NCBI GenBank assembly: GCA_950054195.1
Contig: CATLPG010000017.1
Span: 1 to 54,223 of the forward strand
Source of the DNA: an uncultured Saccharospirillaceae bacterium
GTDB lineage: Bacteria > Bacteroidota > Bacteroidia > Flavobacteriales_D > CAJJDF01
Length of the DNA stretch: 54,223 nt
Reading direction: 5' to 3'
Below are positions 24,935-33,689 of this stretch, piece by piece. The position numbers were made by a program, and so were the translations under genes. Under the pieces are notes generated by a model that made no database searches, was not told the origin of the DNA, and worked only from the letters and a program-made list of their open reading frames with translations. Numbering within the stretch: the first letter of the stretch is position 1; each line of letters begins with the position of its first letter.

Positions 24935-27318
24935 TTTCTTAAGATTTTTCCTGTTTTTAAAATGCTTTCAATTCTAGCAAGAGTTTTAGGCTTTTGGCAT
25001 AACTCTAAGAATGTTTTTCTTTCGAGATCAAGTAAGTATCTCTCAGAAACCTTCGTTCTTTGAGAAAGCTCTCCTCCACACATTACTGTACCAAGCTTTT
25101 CTGAAATGATTCTGTCGTGCTCAGAGATGTATTTACCAGACTCCATTGATTCTGCTCCAACATAAACAATACCAATTCCCTCATTACCTAATACTTCAAT
25201 ATCTTTTCTTTCAGGTTGTTGAACATATCCTTTTTCAGCTAACAACAGTGCTTGCTTTTTAGCATATGCAATTTGATGCGCTCTACTTACAATAATTTCA
25301 TCAACACCTTCTCTTAAGTAACCTAGTTCAAATGCTTCTTTAGCTGAAGTTCCAACTTTTGCTTGCCCAATAGTTAAGAATCTATTTCTTAATTGGTTTG
25401 TTCTAATATCCCCTTCATTTAAATCATCATTTAATCGAAGAACAAATTCTTTTGTTCCTCCACCACCAGGGATAAGACCAACACCAAACTCAACTAATCC
25501 CATGTAAGTTTCGGCATTCGCTACAACTTTATCAGCATGTAAACATAATTCGCAACCTCCACCTAGTGCTAATCCGTGAGGAGCAGCTACTACTGGAATA
25601 GACGAGTATCTTAATCTCATCATAGTATCTTGGAAACTCTTGATTGCAAAGTTTAATTCATCCCAATCTTGCTCTACAGCCATCATGAAAATCATACCTA
25701 CGTTTGCACCAGCTGAAAATTGTGCTCCTTCATTAGCAACAACAATTCCTTTCCATTGCCCATCAGATTCAGCTAAATCAATAGCTTTGTTTAAACCTTC
25801 AATAATTTCGCCTCCAATCGTATTCATTTTGGTATGGAATTCTACATTAAGAATACCGTCTCCTAAATCAATAATATGAACACCACTGTTTTTCCAAACT
25901 GTGTTTGTTTCTCTTAAGTTATCAAGTACAATTAAATCTTCTGTTCCTGGAATAACTTTGTATGATTTACTATCTATATCATAATACTTTTTAACTCCAT
26001 CTTCTAGTTTATAGAAAGATGTATTCCCAGCATCTAGCATATCGTAAACCCATTGAGCAGGCTTATCTCCAGCTTCTTCAATTTTAGAAATTGCAGCTTT
26101 AACGCCAACAGCATCCCACGTTTCAAAAGGACCTAATTCCCAACCAAATCCAGCTTTTAATGCATCATCAATTTTGTAGATTTCGTCTGCTATTTCTGGG
26201 ATTCTGTTTGAAACATAGTTAAATACTCCATTGAAAGACTTTCTGTAGAACTCACCTGCTTTATCCATACCATTGTAAAGCATTTTTGTTCTTGTTTTTA
26301 GGTCATCAATTGACTTAGTCATTTCCAACGTTGGGAAGCTAACTTTTGTTTTTGGTTGGTATTCTAATGTTTCTAAGTTTAGTTCTAAAATGGTTTTCTT
26401 TCCATTTTCATCTTTTGCTTTTTTGTAGAATCCTTGACCAGACTTACTTCCTAACCAACCATTTTCCACCATTTTAGTTACAAAATCTGGTATTTCAAAT
26501 AAATCTCTTCGTTCATCGTCTGGGCAGTTTTCCTTAACACCGTTAGCTACATGAACCAATGTATCAAGACCTACTACATCGCAAGTTCTAAAGGTTGCTG
26601 ATTTTGGACGCCCCATTACTGGACCAGTAAGTTTGTCAACTTCTCCTACTGTTAATCCCATTTCTTGAACCGTATGGAAAAGTGCTTGAATAGAGAAAAC
26701 CCCTACTCTGTTTGCAATAAAAGCAGGTGTATCTTTACATAAAACGGTTGTTTTACCTAATATTCTCGCACCATAATCCATCATAAAGTCAACTACTTTT
26801 TGATCTGTTTTAGGTGTAGGAATAATTTCTAATAGTTTTAAATATCTTGGTGGGTTAAAAAAGTGTGTTCCGAAAAAGTGTTTTTGAAAATCTTCGCTTC
26901 TTCCTTCTAACATCATATGGATTGGAATACCAGAAGTATTAGAAGTTATTAAAGAACCAGGCTTTCTGTGCTTTTCAATATTAGTAAAAACTTGTTGTTT
27001 AATGTCTAAACGCTCAACAACAACTTCGATTACCCAATCACAATCAGATATTTTAGGCAAATCATCATCAAGATTTCCTGTTTCAATTCTTGAAACATAG
27101 CTTTTGCTATAAATAGGTGATGGATTAGATTTTAAAGCAAACTTTAATGCATCATCTACGATTTTGTTTCTTGCAGCTTTATCAGTGGATTCTTTCGCTT
27201 CTTTTGGGACAATATCCAATAGCAAAACATCCAAACCAACATTAGCAAAATGACAAGCAATTCTTGAACCCATTACTCCTGAGCCAACAACTGCTACTTT
27301 TTTAATGTTTCTCTTCAT
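24931..27318 (-). CDS. fadN: 3-hydroxyacyl-CoA dehydrogenase/enoyl-CoA hydratase bifunctional enzyme
   Basis: 795 residues that hydrate enoyl-CoA and oxidise 3-hydroxyacyl-CoA in beta-oxidation. The N-terminal NAD-binding HAD domain comes first (VAVVGSGVMGSRIACHF, residues about 8-24, then HFFNPPRYLKLLEII and PAFIANRVGVF). The enoyl-CoA hydratase/crotonase domain follows at about 480-690 with NEGAQFSAGANVG and LALGGGCELCLHADKV, oxyanion-hole and catalytic region VEFGVGLIPGGGGTKE. This HAD-then-ECH order matches Bacillus FadN and is the reverse of proteobacterial FadB. It is the second gene of the operon, 21 bp after marR. The stop codon lies inside the repeat that bounds the four-helix-bundle insertion. 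Confidence 0.93.
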   Translation of the reverse strand: MKRNIKKVAVVGSGVMGSRIACHFANVGLDVLLLDIVPKEAKESTDKAARNKIVDDALKFALKSNPSPIYSKSYVSRIETGNLDDDLPKISDCDWVIEVVVERLDIKQQVFTNIEKHRKPGSLITSNTSGIPIHMMLEGRSEDFQKHFFGTHFFNPPRYLKLLEIIPTPKTDQKVVDFMMDYGARILGKTTVLCKDTPAFIANRVGVFSIQALFHTVQEMGLTVGEVDKLTGPVMGRPKSATFRTCDVVGLDTLVHVANGVKENCPDDERRDLFEIPDFVTKMVENGWLGSKSGQGFYKKAKDENGKKTILELNLETLEYQPKTKVSFPTLEMTKSIDDLKTRTKMLYNGMDKAGEFYRKSFNGVFNYVSNRIPEIADEIYKIDDALKAGFGWELGPFETWDAVGVKAAISKIEEAGDKPAQWVYDMLDAGNTSFYKLEDGVKKYYDIDSKSYKVIPGTEDLIVLDNLRETNTVWKNSGVHIIDLGDGILNVEFHTKMNTIGGEIIEGLNKAIDLAESDGQWKGIVVANEGAQFSAGANVGMIFMMAVEQDWDELNFAIKSFQDTMMRLRYSSIPVVAAPHGLALGGGCELCLHADKVVANAETYMGLVEFGVGLIPGGGGTKEFVLRLNDDLNEGDIRTNQLRNRFLTIGQAKVGTSAKEAFELGYLREGVDEIIVSRAHQIAYAKKQALLLAEKGYVQQPERKDIEVLGNEGIGIVYVGAESMESGKYISEHDRIISEKLGTVMCGGELSQRTKVSERYLLDLERKTFLELCQKPKTLARIESILKTGKILRN

Positions 27319-27339
27319 TTTCTTTAACTGTTTTTCGTG

Positions 27340-27774
27340 TTAAAATATATTGTTTTTATCAATTAGTTCATTTATCTCATTCATCACTTTAAAAAAATGA
27401 TCTATATCCTTTTCAGGTATATTTTTTCTTAAATGGTGATTAAATTTTAAAACCTTATACTTAGACAAGTCTCTTTTTTCTATTCCAAGCTCGGTTAAAA
27501 ATATTCTTACCATCCTGCCGTCATTTTTGTCTGCCTCCCGATAGATTATCCCGTTTTCCTCAAGCATTTTTAAAGGCCTTGACAAGCTTCTAGACTCCAT
27601 ACCCATTTTAGGCCCTAACTTCGTAGAAGGAGTGCCTTTCTTGGTGTCAATATTAAGTAATATCATTCCAGTTGCCATACTAACACCATACTCTGCCGCT
27701 TGAACATTATACATTCTTGCAATCTTGTGCCATGTAGACCTTATGGTAAAATCAATTGTTTCCTCTGGTTTCAA
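27340..27774 (-). CDS. MarR-family transcriptional regulator of the fad operon
   Basis: 144 residues with a winged-helix MarR core: TWHKIARMYNVQAAEYGVSMATGMIL, a recognition region (GTPSTKLGPKMGMESRSLSRPLKMLEENGII) and the wing YREADKNDGRMVRIFLTELG (the classic DxRxxxxxLT signature). The start must be TTG at 27774, because an in-frame TAG lies two codons upstream (27778-27780) and the first ATG is too far inside. It leads the fadN-fadA-fadE operon. A perfect 18-bp palindrome lies 51 bp upstream. By analogy with other fatty-acid MarR or TetR repressors the ligand could be an acyl-CoA (inference). Confidence 0.9.
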   Translation of the reverse strand: MKPEETIDFTIRSTWHKIARMYNVQAAEYGVSMATGMILLNIDTKKGTPSTKLGPKMGMESRSLSRPLKMLEENGIIYREADKNDGRMVRIFLTELGIEKRDLSKYKVLKFNHHLRKNIPEKDIDHFFKVMNEINELIDKNNIF

Positions 27775-27808
27775 TTTCTACTTAATTTTGTATGCAAAGT
27801 CATAAAAC

Positions 27809-27842
27809 CAAATATACAAAAAATTGTTATGCATGCATAACA
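27809..27842 (-). promoter_or_regulatory. fad operon promoter with 18-bp palindromic operator candidate
   Basis: The perfect palindrome TGTTATGCATGCATAACA occupies 27825-27842. In the minus direction it is followed 8 bp later by TATATTTG (complement of 27809-27816), a Bacteroidota -7 box, so the palindrome would cover the -33 region. A half-site-like TATGCA recurs at 27791-27796. MarR dimers bind such 16-20-bp palindromes; autoregulation by the adjacent MarR is inferred. Confidence 0.75.
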
Positions 27843-27960
27843 GTTTGTGTTGCTAATTTCAATTTATCAATAAAATAGCCTTCTCTAGTTCTGTTAAAAA
27901 TTAATTTTTATTACTTTCGGTCCTTAAAATTATCTCTTATAGATCATTAAGATTACGATT

Positions 27961-29640
27961 ATGAATAAATTTAAACTTATAATACCACCTATAACAATTA
28001 TGTTATTAGTTGGCTTTAGTTGTAAAAAAGAAGTCGCTATTGATAAACTAGGCAGCGATACTGTATCTCCAAGTTTTGGTATACCATTAGCAGAAGCAAC
28101 ACTTAATTTAGGGAGATACTTTGATAGCTCAAAAAATGTTTTTATTGAAACAAACCCCGTAACAGGAATTCTTGAGTATGTATATCCCAAGGCTTTATTT
28201 GATTTGAGAGCTGCAGATTTTTTTAATCTAAACTTGAACCCTATAAGCCAGTCTGCAAGCATGCCCCCTCCGGTAGTTACAGCTTTCAACACAGGTGGTG
28301 CAGGAACAACAGTTTCATTTTCCCAAGCTGGAACTGAAACTTTAAGCTTTCCTAATAATGAGCAATTGGACTCTATCTCTGTTTTGTCTGGCAATTTAGT
28401 AGTTGATATCCAATCAACTTTTACTCATGACGGGGTAATAACCATTACTATTCCTTCACTAAAATCTCCTTCAGGAACAATCTATTCAACGACAATCCCT
28501 CTTGATTATGTGGCTACAGTTCCCGTTACAGGTAATTCTTCTTTAAACATTAGTGGTTATACGTTTGATTTAACAGACTCTTCAACCACAAGTAATACAA
28601 TCAATTATGAGATAGCAATTCAATTAACTAATAGTGGAACCGGAGCAACTGGTGCTGAATCTATTGACATAACAATTGATCTTGGTATTAATCAATTTCA
28701 AACTATTTATGGCTACTTTGGAAATACAACAAATTTTATTGATCAAGATACATTAGCTATAGATTTCTATCAAAATCTAATGGGGGGCACAGTACATATA
28801 GCCAACCCTAGAATTGAGCTTGATTTCACTAACAGTACAGGTATTCCTGTTCAAACCATTTTTAATGGTGTTTATTCTCCAACACCAGGAACTTCTGTTA
28901 CTCTTGGAGGTCCGGGTTTAAGTTCTATTCCAATAGTTGCTGCACCATCTACAGTTGGTGACTCGGTTATAACGTCTCATATTATTGATAACAACAATAC
29001 TTCTCCTACATTAACAGCTTTAATTGACGAAGCTCCAGATGAAATTATTTACGATGGATCAACACAAATTAACCCTTCAGGTGTTACAAATAATTTTTTA
29101 GATATCGATTCTAGAGTAAGATGTGATAGCCGATTAATATTACCGTTACACGGTTGGGGAAGTGGTTTTAACTTAAGAGATACAACAAACTTTAATGCAA
29201 AAGATATTTTAGGTGATAGTAGTAGTACAGAACAAGTGAAATCTGCCACAGTTAGAGTTTTTGTTACAAACGAACTTCCTGTTGGTGCTACAGTACAGTT
29301 ATACTTTGCAGACTCAAACGATATCATTGTTGATTCTCTTTTTACAACTGCTAATGGTGAAAACATTATTGGATCCGCTCCTGTTAACACTACTGTTCCT
29401 CCATCAAATACTGATTATGGTACTTCAACTGGCTCTACAAAAAAGATTACTGATGTTACTATGAGCAAAGAGAAACTAATGAGTCTTTCAAATAACGGTG
29501 TTACTAAAATATACATTTTGGCTGCTGCTAATACCACAGACGCTTCAAACGCAACTGATGTCAAATTTTTACCACGTTACAACATAATAGTAAAAGTGTC
29601 TGCTAGGGTCAACCTTGAGTTCACTCCTGATTTCAACTAG
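27961..29640 (+). CDS. Large surface/periplasmic lipoprotein, unknown
   Basis: 559 residues with lipoprotein signal peptide (LIIPPITIMLLVGFSC, lipobox GFSC, Cys21). The mature protein is Ser/Thr/Asn-rich and beta-rich, with several Ig-like strand patterns (for example NNEQLDSISVLSGNLVVDIQ, VRVFVTNELPVGATVQLYF), and ends with a strand-like VSARVNLEFTPDFN. I recognise no named domain. It lies 23 bp upstream of a large barrel-OmpA fusion, so the two are probably one operon. It begins divergently from the marR-fad operon (186 bp between starts). A role in outer-membrane assembly or adhesion is conceivable but not shown. Confidence 0.72.
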   Translation: MNKFKLIIPPITIMLLVGFSCKKEVAIDKLGSDTVSPSFGIPLAEATLNLGRYFDSSKNVFIETNPVTGILEYVYPKALFDLRAADFFNLNLNPISQSASMPPPVVTAFNTGGAGTTVSFSQAGTETLSFPNNEQLDSISVLSGNLVVDIQSTFTHDGVITITIPSLKSPSGTIYSTTIPLDYVATVPVTGNSSLNISGYTFDLTDSSTTSNTINYEIAIQLTNSGTGATGAESIDITIDLGINQFQTIYGYFGNTTNFIDQDTLAIDFYQNLMGGTVHIANPRIELDFTNSTGIPVQTIFNGVYSPTPGTSVTLGGPGLSSIPIVAAPSTVGDSVITSHIIDNNNTSPTLTALIDEAPDEIIYDGSTQINPSGVTNNFLDIDSRVRCDSRLILPLHGWGSGFNLRDTTNFNAKDILGDSSSTEQVKSATVRVFVTNELPVGATVQLYFADSNDIIVDSLFTTANGENIIGSAPVNTTVPPSNTDYGTSTGSTKKITDVTMSKEKLMSLSNNGVTKIYILAAANTTDASNATDVKFLPRYNIIVKVSARVNLEFTPDFN

Positions 29641-29663
29641 TTTTAAAACATTCAAATAAAGAA

Positions 29664-32117
29664 ATGAAAAGAATTTTATTAATTGTACTAACATTAAGTA
29701 TTGTTAAATCATTTAAAGCCCAAGAAGATTTAACTATATATTACATGGAAAATGTAACCCAGCGAACCTATTTAAATCCTGCTTTTAGTCCAAAAGCTAA
29801 GTGGCACTTAGGCATCCCTGGAATTTCTTCTATCCATGTTACGCACTCCAACTCAACATTAACTCCCGCAAATCTATTAAACGATGATTTTACTGCACTA
29901 GCACTAAACGAGTTTAAAGAAAAGATTAGAACAAATAATTTTATTGATTTTAATACTAAAGTTGATCTAATCTCATTTGGGTTTAGGTATAAAAAAAGGA
30001 ATTACATTTCTTTTAATGTAAGCCAAAACCTTTTCGGTAGGTTTAATCTACCTGGTGGTCTTTTACGTTTTCCTCTAGAAGGTAATATTGATGAAAATGG
30101 TAATGGTGTTGATGTTGACCTAAACAACCTATCGTTTAATATAAATGCTTATACTGAATATGGAATAGGTTTCCAACGTGAATGGAATGACAAATTAAGT
30201 GTTGGAGCAAAAGTTAAGTACTTAAGAGGACAAGCGAATGTTTTTACAAAGCAGAGCGACTTTAACATTGTAACCAACCCTGAAACATACGATTTAACCG
30301 TTACTGGTGGGTTAGATATAAGAACTTCTCTACCTACTGTTGATTTTGAAGTAACAGATTCTGGTATTACCGTTGTTGATGGAAACGAAATAACTACGGG
30401 TGATATTATTGGTAAAAACCATGGCTTAGGTATTGATCTTGGTGCAGAGTATAAATTAACCGATAAAATCAATGTTAATGCTAGTATAGTTGACCTAGGC
30501 TTTATAAGATGGAGTAACTATGCAAACAGACTTACTGTAAAAGATGCAGAAGTAGTATTTTCTGGAATTGATTATACTGAGGCATTATATGCACCAGATA
30601 GCGTTAGGCAAGACAGTATAGACGCTGCTACAGAAAGAGCTATTGATGAATTACAAGAAGGATTAGACGGTAATGCGGAGAAGAAAGCTTATAATGCCCC
30701 ATTACTAACTAGGCTTCACTTTGGAGGTACTTATCAGGTATTTAGCAATGATAAGTTTGGAGGTAAGGTTGGTGCCTTATTACAAGCTGAAGTTTACCGT
30801 AAGCGTATTAGACCATCATTCACTTTATCATATAATCAATCAGTAGGAAGATGGTTAAATGCATCATTATCATATTCTGCAATTAACAGAAGTTGGCAAA
30901 ATATTGGGGCTGGGTTAAGCCTTAATCTAGGACCATTACAATGGTATATTATTGCTGACAACTTATTAGCAGGAAACTTAGTTGATTTTAAAGACGAAGG
31001 TAAAACAGTAGCTATGTATCCTGCAAGTGCTAAATACGTGCATGTTCATACAGGTTTTAATTTAACTTTTAGAGGCAAAAAAGATAGAGACGAAGATGGT
31101 ATAGCTGATAAAAGAGACGAATGTCCTGATACTCCAGGCTTAAAGGAGTTTAATGGTTGTCCTGACACGGATATGGATGGAATTCCTGATAAAGATGATA
31201 ATTGCCCAGATATTCCTGGAGTAAAAGAATTAAATGGTTGTCCAGATGCCGATGGTGATGGAATTACAGATGCTAGTGATGAATGTCCTGAAATTGCAGG
31301 GTTAAAAGTATTTAACGGCTGTCCAGATACCGATGGTGATAGCATTGTTGATGCATTAGATTCTTGTGTTGATGTTGCTGGATTAGCAGAATTTAACGGA
31401 TGTCCTGATACCGACAAAGACGGAGTAATGGATAAACTAGATCCTTGCCCAAATGAGTTTGGCCCATTAGAAAACAATGGCTGTCCTTGGGGTGACAAAG
31501 ATGAAGACGGTGTTAAAGATAATGTCGATAAATGTCCAGAAGATGCAGGAGTAAAAGAAAATAATGGCTGTCCTTGGGGCGATAAAGATGGAGATGGAAT
31601 TAAGGATAATGTTGATAAATGTCCTGATGTTGCAGGAATTCCAGAGAAAGATGGATGCCCTAACAATGATAACGATAACGATGGAATATTAAACGATGTA
31701 GATAAATGTCCAAACATACCAGGTGTTGCTGAGAACGATGGTTGTCCAGAAATCAAAAAGGAAGAGCAAGAAGTCATTAAAAGGGCTTTTGACAACCTTG
31801 AGTTTGAAACAGGTAAAGCTGTTATTAAAACTAAATCATATAGCTCATTAAAAGAATTGGCTGATTTACTTAAAGAGCATGATGATTGGAAACTTTCTAT
31901 CGCAGGACACACAGATAATGTTGGTTCTGATGCTGCAAACATGAAACTTTCTAAAGAGAGAGCATTGGCTGTTAAAAAATTCTTGGTTAACAAATGGGTT
32001 AAAGAAGAAAACATTAGAGCAGCTTGGTTTGGAGAAACCATGCCATTAGCTCCTAACGATACACCAGAAGGAAGACAAAAGAATAGAAGGGTTGAACTAG
32101 ACATTCAGTTTGAATAA
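29664..32117 (+). CDS. Outer-membrane barrel (DUF5723-like) fused to TSP3 repeats and OmpA domain
   Basis: 817 residues with signal peptide (RILLIVLTLSIVKSFKAQ). Residues about 20-465 are a DUF5723/PorP-like beta barrel: an opening YMENVTQRTYLNPAF, then strands such as YGIGFQREWNDKLSVGAKVKYL and GLSLNLGPLQWYIIADNLLAG. Residues about 472-695 hold eight thrombospondin type-3-like calcium-binding repeats (DxDxDGIxD...CPD..G...NGCP). Residues about 705-817 are an OmpA peptidoglycan-binding domain with SIAGHTDNVGSD and GRQKNRRVEL. Thus one chain spans outer membrane, Ca-stiffened linker and peptidoglycan. It is in an apparent operon with the preceding lipoprotein and is closed by a strong terminator. 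Confidence 0.9.
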   Translation: MKRILLIVLTLSIVKSFKAQEDLTIYYMENVTQRTYLNPAFSPKAKWHLGIPGISSIHVTHSNSTLTPANLLNDDFTALALNEFKEKIRTNNFIDFNTKVDLISFGFRYKKRNYISFNVSQNLFGRFNLPGGLLRFPLEGNIDENGNGVDVDLNNLSFNINAYTEYGIGFQREWNDKLSVGAKVKYLRGQANVFTKQSDFNIVTNPETYDLTVTGGLDIRTSLPTVDFEVTDSGITVVDGNEITTGDIIGKNHGLGIDLGAEYKLTDKINVNASIVDLGFIRWSNYANRLTVKDAEVVFSGIDYTEALYAPDSVRQDSIDAATERAIDELQEGLDGNAEKKAYNAPLLTRLHFGGTYQVFSNDKFGGKVGALLQAEVYRKRIRPSFTLSYNQSVGRWLNASLSYSAINRSWQNIGAGLSLNLGPLQWYIIADNLLAGNLVDFKDEGKTVAMYPASAKYVHVHTGFNLTFRGKKDRDEDGIADKRDECPDTPGLKEFNGCPDTDMDGIPDKDDNCPDIPGVKELNGCPDADGDGITDASDECPEIAGLKVFNGCPDTDGDSIVDALDSCVDVAGLAEFNGCPDTDKDGVMDKLDPCPNEFGPLENNGCPWGDKDEDGVKDNVDKCPEDAGVKENNGCPWGDKDGDGIKDNVDKCPDVAGIPEKDGCPNNDNDNDGILNDVDKCPNIPGVAENDGCPEIKKEEQEVIKRAFDNLEFETGKAVIKTKSYSSLKELADLLKEHDDWKLSIAGHTDNVGSDAANMKLSKERALAVKKFLVNKWVKEENIRAAWFGETMPLAPNDTPEGRQKNRRVELDIQFE
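31077..31755 (+). repeat. Eight TSP3-type Asp-rich repeats (coding)
   Basis: In-frame repeats of about 78-87 bases encoding DxDxDG(I/V)xDxxDxCPxxxG(x)xxNGCP. The nucleotide copies have diverged, though two adjacent ones (GCPWGDKDEDGVKDNVDKC and GCPWGDKDGDGIKDNVDKC) are near-identical and look recently duplicated. Confidence 0.85.
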
Positions 32118-32142
32118 TCTCACTAATTCTTTTTAATTAGTT

Positions 32143-32170
32143 AAAGGTGGTCAAATGACCACCTTTTTTG
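32143..32170 (+). terminator. Rho-independent terminator
   Basis: Arms AAAGGTGGTCA and TGACCACCTTT (32143-32166) around AA, followed by tttttg, 26 bp after the barrel-OmpA gene stop. Confidence 0.85.
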
Positions 32171-32178
32171 TTCTATAA

Positions 32179-32209
32179 TTGTTTTTCATCAATAGTATAT
32201 CTAATTTTG
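32179..32209 (+). promoter_or_regulatory. Promoter of the sufE operon
   Basis: TTG at 32179-32181 and TAATTTTG at 32202-32209, with a 20-bp spacer: a good match to the Bacteroidota TTG-N19-20-TAnnTTTG promoter, ending 20 bp before the sufE start. Confidence 0.65.
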
Positions 32210-32228
32210 AATTAATCTAAATAATACT

Positions 32229-32648
32229 ATGCCATCTATAACAGAAATAGAACAAGAAATAATTGATGACTTTGATTTTTTTGATGATTGGATGGAGAAA
32301 TATGAGCATCTAATAGAATTAGGAAAGGAGCTTCCTTTATTGGATGAGTCAGAAAAATCAGACGATTTATTGATTAAAGGTTGTCAATCCAGAGTTTGGC
32401 TTAAAGCCAATATAAACAATGGAAAAATCAATTACCATGCCGATAGTGATGCAATTATTACAAAGGGTATCATTTCATTATTGATTAAGGTTTTAAACAA
32501 TCAACCGTCTCAAGATATAGTTAATGCCGAATTAGGCTTTATTGACAAAATAGGTTTAAAAGAACACTTATCTCCTACTCGATCAAACGGATTAGTGAGT
32601 ATGGTTAAACAAATGAAAATTTATGCCTTGGCATTAGCTGCTAAATAA
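32229..32648 (+). CDS. sufE: SufE sulfur-acceptor protein
   Basis: 139 residues. SufE accepts persulfide sulfur from the cysteine desulfurase SufS and passes it to the SufBCD scaffold in iron-sulfur cluster assembly. The signature KGCQSRVWL carries the acceptor Cys52, and the N-terminal DDFDFFDDWMEKYEHLIELGKELP is typical. The length is normal. SufS and SufBCD are not in the window. It is followed at 7 bp by a DUF59 gene, then DUF2007 and DUF2480, the tight order I recall from other Bacteroidota. Confidence 0.94.
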   Translation: MPSITEIEQEIIDDFDFFDDWMEKYEHLIELGKELPLLDESEKSDDLLIKGCQSRVWLKANINNGKINYHADSDAIITKGIISLLIKVLNNQPSQDIVNAELGFIDKIGLKEHLSPTRSNGLVSMVKQMKIYALALAAK

Positions 32649-32655
32649 AACCAAC

Positions 32656-32967
32656 ATGGATAAAAAAGAATTAGAAAATAAAATAATAGAGGTTATAAAA
32701 ACAATTTATGACCCAGAGATTCCTGTAGACATCTATGAGCTAGGACTAATTTATGATGTTCGAATAGATGATGGCGGTGCTGTTGATGTTGATATGACAT
32801 TAACTTCCCCTTCTTGTCCTGTAGCAGAATCACTTCCTGTAGAAGTTGAAGACAAAATAAAAACAGTTGACGAAGTTACCTCTGCTAAAGTAAACATCGT
32901 TTTTGATCCACCTTGGAGTAAAGACATGATGAGTGAGGAAGCAATGCTGGACTTAGGTTTTATTTAA
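32656..32967 (+). CDS. DUF59/MIP18-type Fe-S assembly protein (SufT-like)
   Basis: 103 residues of the DUF59 family: IKTIYDPEIPVDIYELGLIYDVRID, TLTSPSCPVAESLPVEVEDKI with the conserved Cys in TSPSCP, and VNIVFDPPWSKDMMSEEAMLDLGFI. Members such as SufT and eukaryotic MIP18/CIA2 help insert iron-sulfur clusters into targets. Here it is a single domain without an ApbC-type ATPase. It sits between sufE and DUF2007 in the same operon, which supports the iron-sulfur role. The suf cysteine desulfurase is outside the window. Confidence 0.92.
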   Translation: MDKKELENKIIEVIKTIYDPEIPVDIYELGLIYDVRIDDGGAVDVDMTLTSPSCPVAESLPVEVEDKIKTVDEVTSAKVNIVFDPPWSKDMMSEEAMLDLGFI

Positions 32968-32971
32968 ATTA

Positions 32972-33175
32972 ATGATAAAAATTAAGGAATATTACCAACT
33001 TCATGAAGCTTACATTGATAAAGCTTTTTTAGCCGAAAACGGAGTAGAATCATTTGTTTCGAACGAAAACTCAAACACAATTAAACCTGATGGCTACACA
33101 CCCAGTGTGTTTTTAATGGTTAACGAAGCTGAAGTAAAAAAAGCCATAGAGATATTAACTGCTCCACACAACTAA
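32972..33175 (+). CDS. DUF2007-like small protein
   Basis: 67 residues resembling the DUF2007 fold (putative signal-transducing, ferredoxin-like): EYYQLHEAYIDKAFLAENGVESFVSNENSN followed by SVFLMVNEAEVKKAIEIL, with strand-helix-strand and strand-helix halves. It starts 4 bp after the DUF59 gene and ends 1 bp before DUF2480, so it belongs to the Fe-S operon. It has no metal-binding cysteines. Biochemical role unknown; the link to Fe-S assembly rests on context. Confidence 0.78.
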   Translation: MIKIKEYYQLHEAYIDKAFLAENGVESFVSNENSNTIKPDGYTPSVFLMVNEAEVKKAIEILTAPHN

Positions 33176-33176
33176 C

Positions 33177-33689
33177 ATGATTGATGTAATTGAAAATAAA
33201 ATCGAAAAAAGCGGTCTAATAACACTAGACTTAGGAGACTATTACCCAAAGGGAGCTATTATTAGCTTTGACATAAGAGATTTTTTGTACGAGGGTATGA
33301 TTCTTAGAGAAAAAGAGTTTAGAGCAAATCTAAAATCACATGACTGGGATAAGTATAACAACTGTTTCGTGCATATATCAAAAGCAGATGATCTTATTAT
33401 TCCTTCTTGGGCATACATGCTCATTGGCTCTTACTTAGCGGAATCAAGCAAAGATTTTTGCTATGGAGAAAAAAATGATCTTATTGATTATTTAATAATT
33501 AAAAACCTAAGACAAAATATAAGTGCTAGTGACTACTCTGATAAAAGAGTTTTAGTAAAAGGTTGCAGCACTTTTGAAATACCTCAGTCCGCTTACATAG
33601 AAATCTTCAAATTATTAAAACCAGCTACGAAAAGCTTAATGTTTGGAGAAGCCTGTTCTTCGGTTCCTGTATACAAAAGACCTAATTAG
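33177..33689 (+). CDS. DUF2480 family protein
   Basis: 170 residues of the Bacteroidota-restricted DUF2480 family: KSGLITLDLGDYYPKGAIISFDIRDFLYEGMILREKEFR, then the WDKYNNCFVHISKADDLIIPSWAYMLI core, and a C-terminal VLVKGCSTFEIPQSAYIEI...KSLMFGEACSSVPVYKRP. Cysteines in VKGC and GEACSS are conserved in my recollection and could bind a metal or sulfur. It is the last gene of the sufE operon and its 3' end overlaps the convergent methylmalonyl-CoA epimerase gene by 8 bp. The function is probably linked to Fe-S assembly by context. Confidence 0.88.
   Translation: MIDVIENKIEKSGLITLDLGDYYPKGAIISFDIRDFLYEGMILREKEFRANLKSHDWDKYNNCFVHISKADDLIIPSWAYMLIGSYLAESSKDFCYGEKNDLIDYLIIKNLRQNISASDYSDKRVLVKGCSTFEIPQSAYIEIFKLLKPATKSLMFGEACSSVPVYKRPN

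Noticed and set aside
31046-32104. Long open frame (about 350 codons) antisense to the TSP3/OmpA region
   Set aside because: It is the shadow of the Asp-rich repeats on the opposite strand. Its Ser/Pro-rich repeats mirror the sense repeats and it has no upstream signals.
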